A DNA stretch of 64,000 nucleotides from the NCBI RefSeq assembly GCF_003259615.1, contig NZ_QLLR01000004.1:62001-126000 (forward strand), written 5' to 3'. Positions 43,788 through 54,525 of the stretch are shown piece after piece (position 1 is the first letter of the stretch; each line of letters starts with the position of its first letter). The notes under the pieces were generated by a model, which was not told the origin of the DNA, made no database searches, and saw nothing but the letters and a program-made list of their open reading frames with translations. This DNA comes from Pedobacter cryoconitis (lineage in GTDB: Bacteria; Bacteroidota; Bacteroidia; Sphingobacteriales; Sphingobacteriaceae). The position numbers were made by a program, and so were the translations under genes.

Positions 43788-43859
43788 TAGCCCGTAGGGG
43801 AATCGAACCCCTATTTCCAGAATGAAAATCTGGCGTCCTAACCGGTAGACGAACGGGCC
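43788..43859 (-). tRNA. tRNA-Glu (TTC), copy C
   Basis: Identical to copy A across the whole mature sequence and spacer. Confidence 0.95.
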
Positions 43860-43900
43860 ATTTCAAAGCGACCAACCTTTGCAGGTTATGCTTCTCCAGG

Positions 43901-43973
<73 letters not shown>

Positions 43974-44084
43974 CTATATTTACAATTGAAAACTATAAAA
44001 GATTAAATCTTCCTATGTTTTAAATTGGTCTGCAAAGATATATTTCGTTTCTTTGCAATGCAAATTTATTTTAAAAAAAATTCA

Positions 44085-44963
44085 ATGTCGCATAAAGCAG
44101 GTTTTGTAAGCATAATAGGAAAGCCAAATGTTGGTAAATCCACGTTAATGAATGCCCTGGTGGGGGAGAAGCTATCGATCATCACTCCGAAGGCCCAAAC
44201 TACCCGTCACCGTATTCTTGGAATTGTCAATGAAGAAGATTCACAAATTGTTTTTTCTGACACACCCGGCATCATAAAACCCCGCTATGGACTACAGGAT
44301 TCAATGATGAATTTTGTCAAAGGTGCATTAAGTGATGCAGATTTAATTTTATTCGTTACAGACATCAACGAACAACACGATGAAAATGATGTACTGGAAA
44401 AAATAATCAATACTACTATACCTATGATTGTACTGATCAATAAAATTGACGGTGCAACCCAGGAGCAGGTAGAAGAGAAACAAGCCTACTGGCAGGAACT
44501 TTTAAAACCGAAACATATTTATGCAATCTCAGCCTTACATAAATATAACCTGGATGGGATTATGGAGCGGATCTTAGAATATCTTCCGGTACACCCACCC
44601 TACTATGATAAAGGTGACCTGACAGATAAGACACAACGTTTCTTTGTTTCTGAGATTATCAGGGAAAAAATCTTCAACAATTACCAGAAAGAAATCCCTT
44701 ACAGTACAGAAGTAGTGATCACTTCTTTTAAAGAAGAAGAGAAAATCACCAGGATCAGTGCAGAGATCATCGTAGAACGTGATTCACAGAAAAACATCCT
44801 GATTGGTAAAGGTGGTGCTATGCTGAAAAAGGTTGGTACTGAAGCACGTAAGGATATTGAGAAGTTTTTAGATCAGAAAGTCTTCCTTGAAACCTTCGTA
44901 AAGGTACTTCCGGACTGGCGTAGTAAAAAGAACTATTTAAAAAGTTTCGGGTACGAAAATTAA
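44085..44963 (+). CDS. era: GTPase Era, 16S rRNA/30S maturation
   Basis: 292 residues from ATG 44085 (MSHKAGFVSIIGKPNVGKST), which matches the family length; the longer frame from 44025 is untypical. G1 GKPNVGKST, G3 DTPG, G4 NKID, and a C-terminal KH domain (VERDSQKNILIGKGGAMLKKVGTEARKDIE). Binds 16S rRNA and checks 30S assembly. Followed at 46 bp by der, so the two ribosome-assembly GTPases are probably co-transcribed. Confidence 0.96.
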   Translation: MSHKAGFVSIIGKPNVGKSTLMNALVGEKLSIITPKAQTTRHRILGIVNEEDSQIVFSDTPGIIKPRYGLQDSMMNFVKGALSDADLILFVTDINEQHDENDVLEKIINTTIPMIVLINKIDGATQEQVEEKQAYWQELLKPKHIYAISALHKYNLDGIMERILEYLPVHPPYYDKGDLTDKTQRFFVSEIIREKIFNNYQKEIPYSTEVVITSFKEEEKITRISAEIIVERDSQKNILIGKGGAMLKKVGTEARKDIEKFLDQKVFLETFVKVLPDWRSKKNYLKSFGYEN

Positions 44964-45009
44964 ACCTACCTTTGCAACCCCTTAATAATTAATACAATTC
45001 ACAAAACAC

Positions 45010-46311
45010 ATGAGTAACATTATCGCAATCGTCGGAAGACCAAACGTAGGCAAATCTACCCTTTTTAATCGCTTAACTGAAAGTCGTAAAGCAATTGTTG
45101 ATGATTTCAGTGGTGTAACACGCGATCGCCATTATGGCGTTGCTGAATGGACACACAAACAATTTACTGTAATTGACACAGGAGGTTATGTAGCAAATTC
45201 TGAAGATCTGTTTGAAGCGGCAATCCGTGAACAAGTAGTTATCGCGATCGAAGAAGCTTCCGTTATCCTGTTTATGGTTGACGTAATCACTGGAATTACA
45301 GATTTAGATGATGAAATAGCACAGCTATTACGCCGTAGTAAAAAACCGGTTTTCATTGTCGTAAATAAAGTAGACAATACTTCATTAGAAAATGATGCAG
45401 CTGTATTCTACGGATTTGGCCTTGGAGATATTTATTCGATCTCTTCAATGACAGGTTCAGGTACAGGTGACTTACTGGATGACGTGATCTCACATTTTGA
45501 AGATGACGTAGTCGAAGAAAATGCTTTACCAAAACTGACTATAGTCGGCAGACCAAATGTGGGTAAATCTTCCCTGATCAACGCCTTAATGGGCCAGGAT
45601 AGAAACATCGTTACCCCAATTGCAGGTACAACACGTGATTCGATCCATATTCACTATAATCAGTTCGGACATGAATTTATGTTCATCGACACCGCAGGGC
45701 TTCGTAAAAAAACAAAAGTAAAAGAGAACATCGAGTTTTATTCTGTTATGCGTACCATTAAAGCCCTTGAAGAGGCTGATGTAGTATTGCTAATGATAGA
45801 TGCTGTTGATGGCTTAGAGTCTCAGGACGTTAATATTTTCCACTTAGCGGAGAAGAACAAAAAAGGTATCGTAATTCTGGTTAACAAATGGGATTTGGTA
45901 GAGAAAGATCATAAAACTATGAAAGCTTTCGAAGAACAGATCCGTGTTAAATTACAACCGTTCACAGATATTCCAATCGTATTTACTTCAGTATTGAGTA
46001 AACAACGTATTTTCAAAGCAGTGGAAACTGCCTTGGAAGTGTTCAAAAACAGAGGAAAGAAAATTCCAACCTCGAAACTGAACGACGTGATGCTGCCGAT
46101 CATTGAGAAATATCCGCCACCAGCATTAAAAGGAAAATACATTAAAGTAAAATACGTGACGCAAATCAATGCAACCTCACCAATGTTTGCTTTCTTCTGT
46201 AACCTTCCTCAATACATCAAAGAACCGTATAAACGTTTCATTGAGAATAAATTACGTGAGAACTTCGACTTTAGCGGAGCGCCAATCCAGATCTACTTCA
46301 GACAGAAATAG
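45010..46311 (+). CDS. der: GTPase Der, 50S assembly
   Basis: 433 residues. Two tandem GTPase domains with GRPNVGKST and GRPNVGKSS, two NK[V/W]D motifs, and a C-terminal KH-like domain. Essential for 50S subunit maturation. Terminator 46332-46360 follows. Confidence 0.97.
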   Translation: MSNIIAIVGRPNVGKSTLFNRLTESRKAIVDDFSGVTRDRHYGVAEWTHKQFTVIDTGGYVANSEDLFEAAIREQVVIAIEEASVILFMVDVITGITDLDDEIAQLLRRSKKPVFIVVNKVDNTSLENDAAVFYGFGLGDIYSISSMTGSGTGDLLDDVISHFEDDVVEENALPKLTIVGRPNVGKSSLINALMGQDRNIVTPIAGTTRDSIHIHYNQFGHEFMFIDTAGLRKKTKVKENIEFYSVMRTIKALEEADVVLLMIDAVDGLESQDVNIFHLAEKNKKGIVILVNKWDLVEKDHKTMKAFEEQIRVKLQPFTDIPIVFTSVLSKQRIFKAVETALEVFKNRGKKIPTSKLNDVMLPIIEKYPPPALKGKYIKVKYVTQINATSPMFAFFCNLPQYIKEPYKRFIENKLRENFDFSGAPIQIYFRQK

Positions 46312-46331
46312 AAACTGAAAATCATCAACAG

Positions 46332-46360
46332 GCGGTATTAGATTTAATACCGCTTTTTTT
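46332..46360 (+). terminator. terminator of era-der
   Basis: GCGGTATTA and TAATACCGC form a 9-bp stem followed by TTTTTTT, 20 bp after the der stop. Confidence 0.85.
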
Positions 46361-46396
46361 GTGCCTGAATAAATAGGTTTTTAATCAGAAGAATCT

Positions 46397-48022
46397 TTAT
46401 TGCATGCTTGAAATTGCCTGCTTTACCATACTGTCATTTAAGTTCAGAGCCTTATAATAACCAGATTCCCCTAAATGATACTTACAAAGTAAAGCCTTCA
46501 GGTCACTATAAATAACCGGCTTTGCCGCTGAAAGCTGTTTGGGATCAATCACAATATTTTTGCTCTGTATAAACTTCACAAAGTCTTTATAATCCGCATC
46601 ACTGATACTGAAAGTTGCTAAATTCTGCTCCAGGTAAGCTGCAGTATAACGGTTCGCCAAAACATCGAACACATAATCAAAAAGAACTTTTTTGGTCAAT
46701 AGCGTTCCATAGAACTTATTCATTCCGGTCGTATCCATTTTCACATAAATATCCGGTTCAATACCACCGCCAGCAAAAACTTTTTTACCAGAACCCGTTG
46801 TAAAAGCAAGGTTTCTTCTTAAACTATCTTTTGCAGCTACAGGTTTATCCGTTAACTCGCCATCATTATAACGATCATCGATCTCATTCTGATAAGCAGT
46901 ATATCCTTTTTTATAAGACTTTTGAATACTACGGCCTAAAGGCGTATAATATCTTGCAATAGTCAGGTTCAGCGCAGAACCATCCCCAAAGGGAAACTGT
47001 TCCTGTACTAACCCTTTTCCAAAAGAACGGCGGCCTATAATCACTCCCCTGTCCAGATCCTGAACAGCACCCGCCAGTATCTCACTCGCAGAAGCCGTAT
47101 TTTCATTGATCAGCACCGCAAGTTTACCATTCTCAAACTCCCCTCCTCCGGTAGCAATATAATCAGTACGCGGTTCATGCTTCCCTTCGGTATAAACAAT
47201 CAGTTTATTTTCCGCAAGGAGCTGATTGGCCAGACCAGTAGCCGCAGTTAAATAGCCCCCGCCATTATCGCGCAGATCAAGCACCAGCTTTTTCATTCCC
47301 GCAGCCTTCAGCGTTTTTACAGATTCTATAAAATCTTTATCTGTACTGGCTCCGAATTCACTGATTCTGATGTAACCCGCATCATTATTGATCATATAAG
47401 CAGCATCAATACTGCTCACACTCACTCTTCCCCTTTTAATGGTTAACATAACAGGATGCGCTGATCCTGAATGCAAGACCACCAGTTGAACCGGAGTTCC
47501 CTTTTTGCCCTTGATCTTTCCGATCATTTTATCTTTAGTCAGGTGTTTGCCACTGACAAATAAACTATCAATTTTTAAGATTTTGTCTCCCAGTTTTAAC
47601 CCTGCCTGTGCAGCCGGGCCATCTTTGATTACATTGGTGACCAGCAAAGTATCTTTAAGAATATAATACTCGATACCGATGCCTTCAAAATTGCCTTCCA
47701 GCATGTCCGATTGTGCATTTGCTTTCACCGGAGGAAGATAAACACTATGAGGGTCCAGCTGATGTAATAAACTATCAATCTCCAGGTGACTTAAAGTATC
47801 TGCGTTAATCTCATCTACATAATTTCTGTTGATCAGATTGATAATTTCATCTACTTTATTGGAGTTTTTATCTGCGAATTGTACACTGCGCTGAAACGTG
47901 AAGCCCTGATCCTTTAAAAACTTGTAGCCCAGAAACATACCACCTATTAATGTGACAGAATAAGTGATTGCGACAAGCAGGTTTTTACGGGTAGTTGGTT
48001 TCACTGAAATAGGTTTGCACAA
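46397..48022 (-). CDS. C-terminal processing peptidase (S41, CtpA-like)
   Basis: 541 residues. One N-terminal membrane helix (residues about 13-32), a PDZ domain (LKLGDKILKIDSLFVSG), and the catalytic Ser311 in TASASE with Lys336 in SFGKG, 25 residues apart as in the family. Periplasmic protease anchored in the inner membrane. Typical of the Bacteroidota form with a long C-terminal domain. Monocistronic; convergent with der. Confidence 0.93.
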   Translation of the reverse strand: MCKPISVKPTTRKNLLVAITYSVTLIGGMFLGYKFLKDQGFTFQRSVQFADKNSNKVDEIINLINRNYVDEINADTLSHLEIDSLLHQLDPHSVYLPPVKANAQSDMLEGNFEGIGIEYYILKDTLLVTNVIKDGPAAQAGLKLGDKILKIDSLFVSGKHLTKDKMIGKIKGKKGTPVQLVVLHSGSAHPVMLTIKRGRVSVSSIDAAYMINNDAGYIRISEFGASTDKDFIESVKTLKAAGMKKLVLDLRDNGGGYLTAATGLANQLLAENKLIVYTEGKHEPRTDYIATGGGEFENGKLAVLINENTASASEILAGAVQDLDRGVIIGRRSFGKGLVQEQFPFGDGSALNLTIARYYTPLGRSIQKSYKKGYTAYQNEIDDRYNDGELTDKPVAAKDSLRRNLAFTTGSGKKVFAGGGIEPDIYVKMDTTGMNKFYGTLLTKKVLFDYVFDVLANRYTAAYLEQNLATFSISDADYKDFVKFIQSKNIVIDPKQLSAAKPVIYSDLKALLCKYHLGESGYYKALNLNDSMVKQAISSMQ

Positions 48023-48195
48023 AGTTATGAAATTACACTGTCAATTAACCTATTAACCCCATTAGAATTGCAATTGTTTAGTATTTTATTATAATCCTCA
48101 TTTGTTTATAAATATTCAGCTGTAAATCTGTCTGAAATACATTCAAATTTCCCTGTTAAAAAGAAATTGACGATTTTTAACAAAAAAAAGATAAA

Positions 48196-49002
48196 ATGAT
48201 ACGCATCACCGAACAAGAATCGAAGTACCACAATATTGATCAGATGGAAGTGCTCGACATTCTGAAAGGTATAAATAACGAAGACAAAACAGTTCCCCTG
48301 GCCGTAGAAAAGGCGATTCCACAAATTGAGAAACTGGCTACTGCAGTAGCAGAGCGGATGAAAAGCGGAGGAAGGCTATTCTATATTGGCGCAGGCACAA
48401 GCGGCAGACTAGGCGTAGTTGATGCCTCAGAATGTCCGCCTACTTTTGGCGTTCCTTTTGATGAGGTAGTGGGAATTATTGCAGGTGGGGATAAAGCGAT
48501 CAGACGTGCCGTAGAAAACGCAGAAGATGACGATGTCCAGGCCTGGATAGACCTACAGGAATTTAACATCAACAGTAAGGATAGCCTGATTGGTCTTGCC
48601 GCTTCAGGCACTACCCCTTACGTGGTAGGCGGATTGAAAAAAGCAAGAGAAAACGGCGTACTTACCGGTTGTATCATTTGTAATGAAGGAGGCCCGGTTG
48701 TGGAAGCCAGTGATTTTCCTGTTGAAGTTGTAGTAGGCCCGGAATTTTTAACGGGGTCAACCCGGATGAAATCCGGTACTGCACAGAAACTGGTCCTGAA
48801 TATGCTCAGTACGACAGTGATGATCAAATTAGGCCGCGTAAAAGGTAACAGAATGGTCGATATGCAATTAACCAATCATAAACTCGTTGACAGAGGTACA
48901 CAGATGGTGATGAATGAACTTCATATTGACTATAAAAAAGCCGAAGACCTGCTGATCCGTTACGGAAGTGTTAGAAAGGCTGTGGAAGCCGGTACTAAAT
49001 AA
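48196..49002 (+). CDS. murQ: N-acetylmuramic acid 6-phosphate etherase
   Basis: 268 residues. Cleaves the lactyl ether of MurNAc-6-P during recycling of cell wall. SIS domain with FYIGAGTSGRLGVVDASECPPTFG (about 63-85), with the expected Glu79, and the second signature TRMKSGTAQKLVLNM. No MurK/NamZ or MurP gene is adjacent. Divergent from the S41 peptidase gene. Confidence 0.95.
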   Translation: MIRITEQESKYHNIDQMEVLDILKGINNEDKTVPLAVEKAIPQIEKLATAVAERMKSGGRLFYIGAGTSGRLGVVDASECPPTFGVPFDEVVGIIAGGDKAIRRAVENAEDDDVQAWIDLQEFNINSKDSLIGLAASGTTPYVVGGLKKARENGVLTGCIICNEGGPVVEASDFPVEVVVGPEFLTGSTRMKSGTAQKLVLNMLSTTVMIKLGRVKGNRMVDMQLTNHKLVDRGTQMVMNELHIDYKKAEDLLIRYGSVRKAVEAGTK

Positions 49003-49009
49003 AAATATT

Positions 49010-49579
49010 ATGCACGAAATAGAACCATTTTACCGTTGGCGTGACGACTATATAGCTGCGGAAGACCCCCGGTCACCATTTTACAATACAGAATACTCTG
49101 AGTTTTATTTCGATAAACAGTTATACAATTTCCTGATTCACCCGCAATGGGATGATTTTGGTTCTAATACACTTTACATTAAAGTGCTGTTCGTTGATTA
49201 TGACCATAACTATGCGATTATTGAATTTATCGGCGAATGGAATGATGCCATAGGAAATGACATTATGCTGCTAAAAAGGGAAATACTCGAACTGATGATT
49301 GATGAAGGGATCAATAAATTTATCCTGATCGGAGAAAACATCCTTAATTTCCACGCTTCGGAAGACAGCTACTATGAAGAATGGTTTCAGGATGTGGAGG
49401 ATGGATGGATCACCGGACTCAATTTCAACCCGCATGTCATTGAAGAATTCAGAAGCAGTAACATCGATTATTATATCAACTTCGGTGGCGAACTTGACGA
49501 TTTGGCATGGAGAACAGCGAAACCTCTTCAAATCTTCCATAAAGTTGAAGAAATTCTGACAAAAAGACTAGGGGCATAG
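49010..49579 (+). CDS. conserved protein downstream of murQ, unknown function
   Basis: 189 residues from ATG 49010 (MHEIEPFYRWRDDY), 7 bp after murQ and so cotranscribed; the ATG at 48968 lies inside murQ. It is acidic and rich in aromatic residues (HNYAIIEFIGEWNDAIGNDIM, FILIGENILNFHASEDSYYEEW). No signal peptide. I recognise a Bacteroidota-restricted family by its look but no function. Confidence 0.75.
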   Translation: MHEIEPFYRWRDDYIAAEDPRSPFYNTEYSEFYFDKQLYNFLIHPQWDDFGSNTLYIKVLFVDYDHNYAIIEFIGEWNDAIGNDIMLLKREILELMIDEGINKFILIGENILNFHASEDSYYEEWFQDVEDGWITGLNFNPHVIEEFRSSNIDYYINFGGELDDLAWRTAKPLQIFHKVEEILTKRLGA

Positions 49580-49582
49580 CTT

Positions 49583-49611
49583 TTGCTGATACAAATAGAT
49601 TCGTATATTTA
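49583..49611 (+). promoter_or_regulatory. promoter of the Bax inhibitor-1 gene
   Basis: TTG at 49583-49585, 18 nt, TATATTTA at 49604-49611, close to the consensus TTG-N19-TAnnTTTG (last base differs). The ATG follows at 49630. Confidence 0.5.
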
Positions 49612-49629
49612 ATTAAATTTTAAAATAAC

Positions 49630-50379
49630 ATGGATAACAACAATAATAATTGGTCACAACAATCAGTATTTGTGGAAAACCAAACAGGAACAGTTGCCAA
49701 GAAATTCTTTGCCAACGTGTTTTTATGGATGTTTGTAGCGTTGAGCTTATCAACACTGGCTGCGGTTTACATGGCTAATACACCAGAAATGTTAAGCTAC
49801 CTGATCAACCAGGAAACAGGTAAAATGTCTATGATAGGTTATGTTGCTATGTTTGCTCCACTTGGGCTGGTACTTTTAATGAGTGCAGGACTGAGTAAGT
49901 TATCATACAGTGCTTTATTAGGCGTATTCATTCTGTATTCAGTATTGACCGGTGTCAGTCTGAGTTTCATCTTATTGATTTATACAACAAGTTCAGTAGT
50001 GGCTTGTTTTGCTGCTGCGGCAGGGATATTTGGTTTAATGGCCGTATTAGGCTATACCACTAACACTGATTTAAGTAAATTCGGATCAATCTTAATGATT
50101 GGTGTGGTAGGTCTGGTTATTGCCAGTGTAGTGAACATGTTCCTGAAAAGTTCAGGCTTTGACTATATCATGAGTTTCTTTGGTGTAGCGATCTTCACTG
50201 CATTAACTGCTTATGACGTTCAAAAACTAAAACGTATCGGTGCAGGTATAGAAGAAAACGGCGGTACAATGGCCGTTGATGATACTAAGAAATTAGCGAT
50301 CATGGGCGCGTTGTCATTATACCTTGACTTCCTGAACATCTTCATCTTCTTATTGAGAATATTCGGAGGAAGAAAATAA
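49630..50379 (+). CDS. Bax inhibitor-1/YccA family membrane protein
   Basis: 249 residues, seven predicted membrane helices, ending FLLRIFGGRK. Signature helices (FANVFLWMFVALSLSTLAAVYM; FDYIMSFFGVAIFTALTAYDVQKLK; ALSLYLDFLNIFIFLLRIFG). The conserved acidic residues of the Ca2+-leak/BI-1 fold (YDVQ, LDFLN) are present. Role uncertain in bacteria: YccA-type members interact with FtsH, others form Ca2+ leaks. Confidence 0.92.
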   Translation: MDNNNNNWSQQSVFVENQTGTVAKKFFANVFLWMFVALSLSTLAAVYMANTPEMLSYLINQETGKMSMIGYVAMFAPLGLVLLMSAGLSKLSYSALLGVFILYSVLTGVSLSFILLIYTTSSVVACFAAAAGIFGLMAVLGYTTNTDLSKFGSILMIGVVGLVIASVVNMFLKSSGFDYIMSFFGVAIFTALTAYDVQKLKRIGAGIEENGGTMAVDDTKKLAIMGALSLYLDFLNIFIFLLRIFGGRK

Positions 50380-50395
50380 GCCAGTATCCTTATAC

Positions 50396-50432
50396 AAAAA
50401 GCCGGTCAGTTTTAGAGCTGACCGGCTTTTTT
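50396..50432 (+). terminator. terminator of the Bax inhibitor-1 gene
   Basis: AAAAAGCCGGTCAG with CTGACCGGCTTTTTT, arms of nine perfect G-C-rich pairs, 16 bp after the stop. Confidence 0.85.
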
Positions 50433-50560
50433 GTGTCCGGTGCAGCACAATAACCCCGATTCTGTCAGCTCAGCACGCCCAACTCCACAGAACATTGTTC
50501 CGTACCACCCTTCAAATTGCCTGATTTTTGCAATTTTATATGCTTTAAACTCTATTTGCT

Positions 50561-50590
50561 TGGAAATGATTTTTCTTTGTTGCATTTTTG
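50561..50590 (+). promoter_or_regulatory. promoter of metH
   Basis: TTG at 50561-50563, 19 nt, CATTTTTG (50583-50590), one base off TAnnTTTG. It places the start about 7 nt before the S-box aptamer. Intergenic sequence before it (50433-50560) shows nothing else. Confidence 0.6.
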
Positions 50591-50596
50591 CGTGAG

Positions 50597-50702
50597 CTTA
50601 TAAAGAAAGACGGAGGGATTAGACCCGACGAAGTCTTAGCAACCTGTGCTTACAAGGTGCTACATTCTACTCGAACAGTTTTGGCTGTTCCTGACAGATA
50701 AG
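50597..50702 (+). ncRNA. SAM (S-box) riboswitch upstream of metH
   Basis: P1 CTTAT (50597-50601) pairs with ATAAG (50698-50702). Core sequences match the SAM-I consensus in order: AAAGA, CGGAGGGA, GACCCGACGAAG, TTAGCAACC, AAGGTGCTA. Such elements turn off methionine genes when SAM is high. The expression platform is unclear: only a short ATCCG/CGGAT hairpin (50711-50724) with a TTT follows, so control may act on translation or on a weak terminator. The metH start is at 50848. Confidence 0.88.
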
Positions 50703-50847
50703 TTAATTCGATCCGACACCGGATTTCTGATTAGGCCTGTTTATATAAAATTTCTGTATTCAATTTACTGCACCGCATTTTTGCATTGCAATAGCGCTTC
50801 GCAGTAATTGCTTAAATACAGCAAATGGCTATCCATCAACACAGATA

Positions 50848-53800
50848 ATGAGCATAAGAGAAGAGCTTAAAAAACGAATACTAATCATCGATGGCGCAAT
50901 GGGCACCATGATTCAGCGCTATATCCTAACCGAAGAAGACTTTAGAGGAGCGCGTTTTGCGAATCACCCATGCGATGTCAAAGGAAATAATGACCTGCTG
51001 AATATTACGCGTCCTGATATTATTAAAGCTATACACACCGAATACCTTAAAGCAGGTACAGATATTATTGAAACCAATACCTTTAGTACGCAAAGAATCT
51101 CTCTTGCGGATTACAAGATGGAGGAACTGGACTATGAAATGAGTTTCGAAGGCGCTAAAATTGCCAAAGAAGCTGTCACAGAATTCATGGCCGCCAATCC
51201 GGACCGCGTTTGTTTCGTGGCAGGAGCTGTAGGCCCGACCAACCGTACCCTATCCATTTCACCAGATGTAAATGACCCGGGATACAGGGCCTTAACCTTT
51301 GACGAACTTGTTGACGCTTACTATGAGCAGATCAGAGGGCTCGTTGACGGCGGATCTGACCTGTTATTAATTGAGACTATTTTTGATACTTTAAATGCGA
51401 AGGCAGCAATCTTTGCCATCAAAAAATACGAAGAAGTTATCGGGCGAAAAATTGAGATTATGATTTCCGGAACCATTACAGACGCGTCGGGCAGAACACT
51501 GTCCGGACAAACTGTAGAAGCCTTCCTGAATTCCATCATTCACGCCAAACCATTAAGCATCGGCTTTAACTGTGCACTGGGCGCAAAAGACATGAGGCCC
51601 CATATAGAAGAACTGGCAGCTAAAGCACCCTGTTACGTATCCGCATATCCCAATGCAGGCTTACCTAATGAATTTGGCGCTTATGATGAAATGCCCAATG
51701 AAACAGCTTCACTAGTCTCTGACTTTATTCAGCACGGTTTTGTCAATATCGTGGGTGGTTGTTGTGGCACTACGCCAGAGCATATCGCTGCTATTGCCGC
51801 AAAAGCTAAGAATATTACCCCAAGACAAATACCAGAAATACCACGTTACCTTCGTCTGAGCGGACTTGAACCCGTAACCATTACGCCCGAAAGCATGTTT
51901 GTCAATATTGGTGAAAGAACCAATATCACGGGCTCCCCAAAATTCTCCAAGTTAATTTTAAGCGGTGATTACGAAGCTGCACTAACCGTTGCCAGACAAC
52001 AGGTAGAAGGTGGTGCGCAGGTTATTGACGTGAACATGGACGAAGGGATGCTGGACTCCGAGGCCGCAATGACAAAATTCCTGAACCTGATTGCTTCAGA
52101 ACCTGATATTTCCAAACTGCCGATCATGGTCGATTCCTCTAAATGGAGTGTCATTGAAAACGGGCTGAAATGTTTACAGGGAAAAGGGATTGTCAACTCT
52201 ATTTCACTTAAGGAAGGAGAAGATAAATTCCGTGAAAGTGCCCGTAAAATCATGAATTACGGTGCGGCAATCGTGGTAATGGCCTTCGATGAAAACGGAC
52301 AAGCAGATAACTTTGAACGCAGAAAAGAAATCTGTAAACGTTCTTACGACATCCTGGTAGATGAAATCGGTTTTCCGGCAGAAGATATTATTTTCGACCC
52401 GAATATCTTAACCGTAGCCACAGGTTTAGAAGAACACAATAACTATGCAGTTGATTTTATCAACGCAGCACGCTGGATTAAAGAAAACCTGCCTTATGCG
52501 AAAGTAAGCGGTGGTGTATCCAATATATCTTTCTCTTTCAGAGGAAACAATACCGTCCGTGAAGCCATGCACTCTGCCTTTTTATTCCACGCCATTAAAG
52601 CCGGACTGGATATGGGAATTGTGAATGCCGGGATGCTGGAAGTTTATGAAGCGATCCCTGCCGAACTACTGGAACGCGTAGAAGACGTTTTGTTAAACCG
52701 CCGCGAAGATGCAACAGAACGCCTGGTTGATTTTGCCGAAACAGTAAAATCTAAAGGAAAAGAGCTCGTTAAAGACGAAGAATGGAGAAAAGCAACAGTA
52801 GAATCGCGTCTCTCCCACTCTTTGGTCAAAGGAATTATTGAATACCTGGATGCTGATGTCGAAGAAGCGAGACAACAATACGCCCGCCCTATTCATGTCA
52901 TTGAAGGTCCGTTAATGGACGGAATGAATATCGTGGGTGATTTGTTTGGTGCAGGAAAAATGTTCCTTCCACAGGTTGTGAAATCTGCCAGGGTCATGAA
53001 AAAAGCAGTAGCTTACCTGCTTCCATTCATTGAACAGGAGAAACTCGATAACCCTGATGGTGATCAAAGCTCCTCGGCCGGAAGAATCTTACTGGCAACT
53101 GTAAAAGGTGACGTTCATGATATTGGTAAAAACATCGTAGGGGTAGTTTTAGCCTGTAATAACTTTGAAATCGTTGATTTAGGGGTAATGGTTCCCGCAC
53201 AGGAGATCATCAGAAAAGCCAAAGAAATCAATGCAGATATTATTGGCTTAAGCGGCCTGATTACACCCTCACTGGATGAAATGGTCCATTTTGCCAAAGA
53301 AATGGAACGTGAAGGCTTTACTGTACCCCTGCTGATTGGTGGCGCAACCACTTCCAGAATCCATGCCGCAGTAAAAATAGCACCGAATTATTCGGGCCCT
53401 GCTATCCACGTACTCGATGCTTCCAGAAGTGTGACCGTTTGCAGTACCCTGATGAACGCAGAAACCCGCGGAGGTTATATTGATAATATCAGGCAGGAAT
53501 ATGATAAAGCGCGCGAAGCACATTTGAACAAACGTAACGATAAACGTTTCAAATCTATCGAAGAAGCAAGGACAGATAAGTTTACAATTGACCCTGCCCT
53601 TGTTGCACCTGCGCCTAAATTTATCGGCACCAAAACATTCGAAGATTACCCACTGGAAACTCTTGTTCCTTATATTGACTGGACTCCTTTTTTCCACACC
53701 TGGGAATTAAGAGGCAGTTATCCAAAGATATTCAACGACAAATCGGTTGGTGTAGAGGCGAAAAAATTATATGATGATGCCCGTGCACTGTTGCAAAAAA

Positions 53801-54507
53801 TCGTTGAGGAGAAATTACTGACTGCCAAAGCGGTGATCGGCTTCTGGCCAGCACATGCCAAGGGCGATGATATTGTATTGGACGTAGAAGGTAAGCCAGT
53901 AACTATTCATACCCTGCGTCAGCAGGCGGAGAAAATGGCCGGAGAACCTTACTACGCTTTATCAGATTTTGTGGCGACCGAAGAAGACGGAGTTCAGGAC
54001 TACTTTGGTGGTTTTGCCGTAACTACAGGTATTGGCTGTGATGAAATGGTTGCTGAATTTGAAGCTAACTATGACGATTACAACAGTATCATGGCAAAAG
54101 CGCTGGCAGACCGTCTTGCGGAAGCATTCGCAGAACACTTGCATGAATTAGTCCGTAAAGATTACTGGGGCTATGCAAAGGACGAGCAGTTAACAAATGA
54201 AGATCTGATCAAAGAAGAGTATGCAGGTATTCGTCCGGCACCAGGTTATCCTGCCTGTCCGGACCACACCGAAAAAGAAACCCTGTTTGAGTTATTGGGC
54301 GCAGAACAAAAAATCGGGCTTCGTTTAACAGAAAGTTTCGCGATGTACCCAACCGCAGCAGTTAGCGGGTTTTACTTCTCGCACCCTCAATCCAGATACT
54401 TCGGCCTTGGAAAAATAACCAAAGACCAGGTAGAAGAATACGCAGTCAGAAAAAACATGTCACTTGAAGATACCGAAAGATGGCTTAGCCCGAATTTAGC
54501 CTATTAA
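50848..54507 (+). CDS. metH: cobalamin-dependent methionine synthase
   Basis: 1219 residues, full length. Homocysteine-binding domain with zinc ligands Cys242, Cys305 and Cys306; pterin-binding domain ([13 protein letters not shown], about 350); cobalamin-binding domain with His757 in [12 protein letters not shown]-terminal reactivation (SAM-binding) domain with [12 protein letters not shown]. All four modules are in one chain. It converts homocysteine to methionine with methyl-THF and needs vitamin B12. 18 bp before metF, which supplies the methyl-THF; both follow the S-box riboswitch. Confidence 0.98.
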   Translation: MSIREELKKRILIIDGAMGTMIQRYILTEEDFRGARFANHPCDVKGNNDLLNITRPDIIKAIHTEYLKAGTDIIETNTFSTQRISLADYKMEELDYEMSFEGAKIAKEAVTEFMAANPDRVCFVAGAVGPTNRTLSISPDVNDPGYRALTFDELVDAYYEQIRGLVDGGSDLLLIETIFDTLNAKAAIFAIKKYEEVIGRKIEIMISGTITDASGRTLSGQTVEAFLNSIIHAKPLSIGFNCALGAKDMRPHIEELAAKAPCYVSAYPNAGLPNEFGAYDEMPNETASLVSDFIQHGFVNIVGGCCGTTPEHIAAIAAKAKNITPRQIPEIPRYLRLSGLEPVTITPESMFVNIGERTNITGSPKFSKLILSGDYEAALTVARQQVEGGAQVIDVNMDEGMLDSEAAMTKFLNLIASEPDISKLPIMVDSSKWSVIENGLKCLQGKGIVNSISLKEGEDKFRESARKIMNYGAAIVVMAFDENGQADNFERRKEICKRSYDILVDEIGFPAEDIIFDPNILTVATGLEEHNNYAVDFINAARWIKENLPYAKVSGGVSNISFSFRGNNTVREAMHSAFLFHAIKAGLDMGIVNAGMLEVYEAIPAELLERVEDVLLNRREDATERLVDFAETVKSKGKELVKDEEWRKATVESRLSHSLVKGIIEYLDADVEEARQQYARPIHVIEGPLMDGMNIVGDLFGAGKMFLPQVVKSARVMKKAVAYLLPFIEQEKLDNPDGDQSSSAGRILLATVKGDVHDIGKNIVGVVLACNNFEIVDLGVMVPAQEIIRKAKEINADIIGLSGLITPSLDEMVHFAKEMEREGFTVPLLIGGATTSRIHAAVKIAPNYSGPAIHVLDASRSVTVCSTLMNAETRGGYIDNIRQEYDKAREAHLNKRNDKRFKSIEEARTDKFTIDPALVAPAPKFIGTKTFEDYPLETLVPYIDWTPFFHTWELRGSYPKIFNDKSVGVEAKKLYDDARALLQKIVEEKLLTAKAVIGFWPAHAKGDDIVLDVEGKPVTIHTLRQQAEKMAGEPYYALSDFVATEEDGVQDYFGGFAVTTGIGCDEMVAEFEANYDDYNSIMAKALADRLAEAFAEHLHELVRKDYWGYAKDEQLTNEDLIKEEYAGIRPAPGYPACPDHTEKETLFELLGAEQKIGLRLTESFAMYPTAAVSGFYFSHPQSRYFGLGKITKDQVEEYAVRKNMSLEDTERWLSPNLAY

Positions 54508-54525
54508 CCTCACAACAAAACTTAA

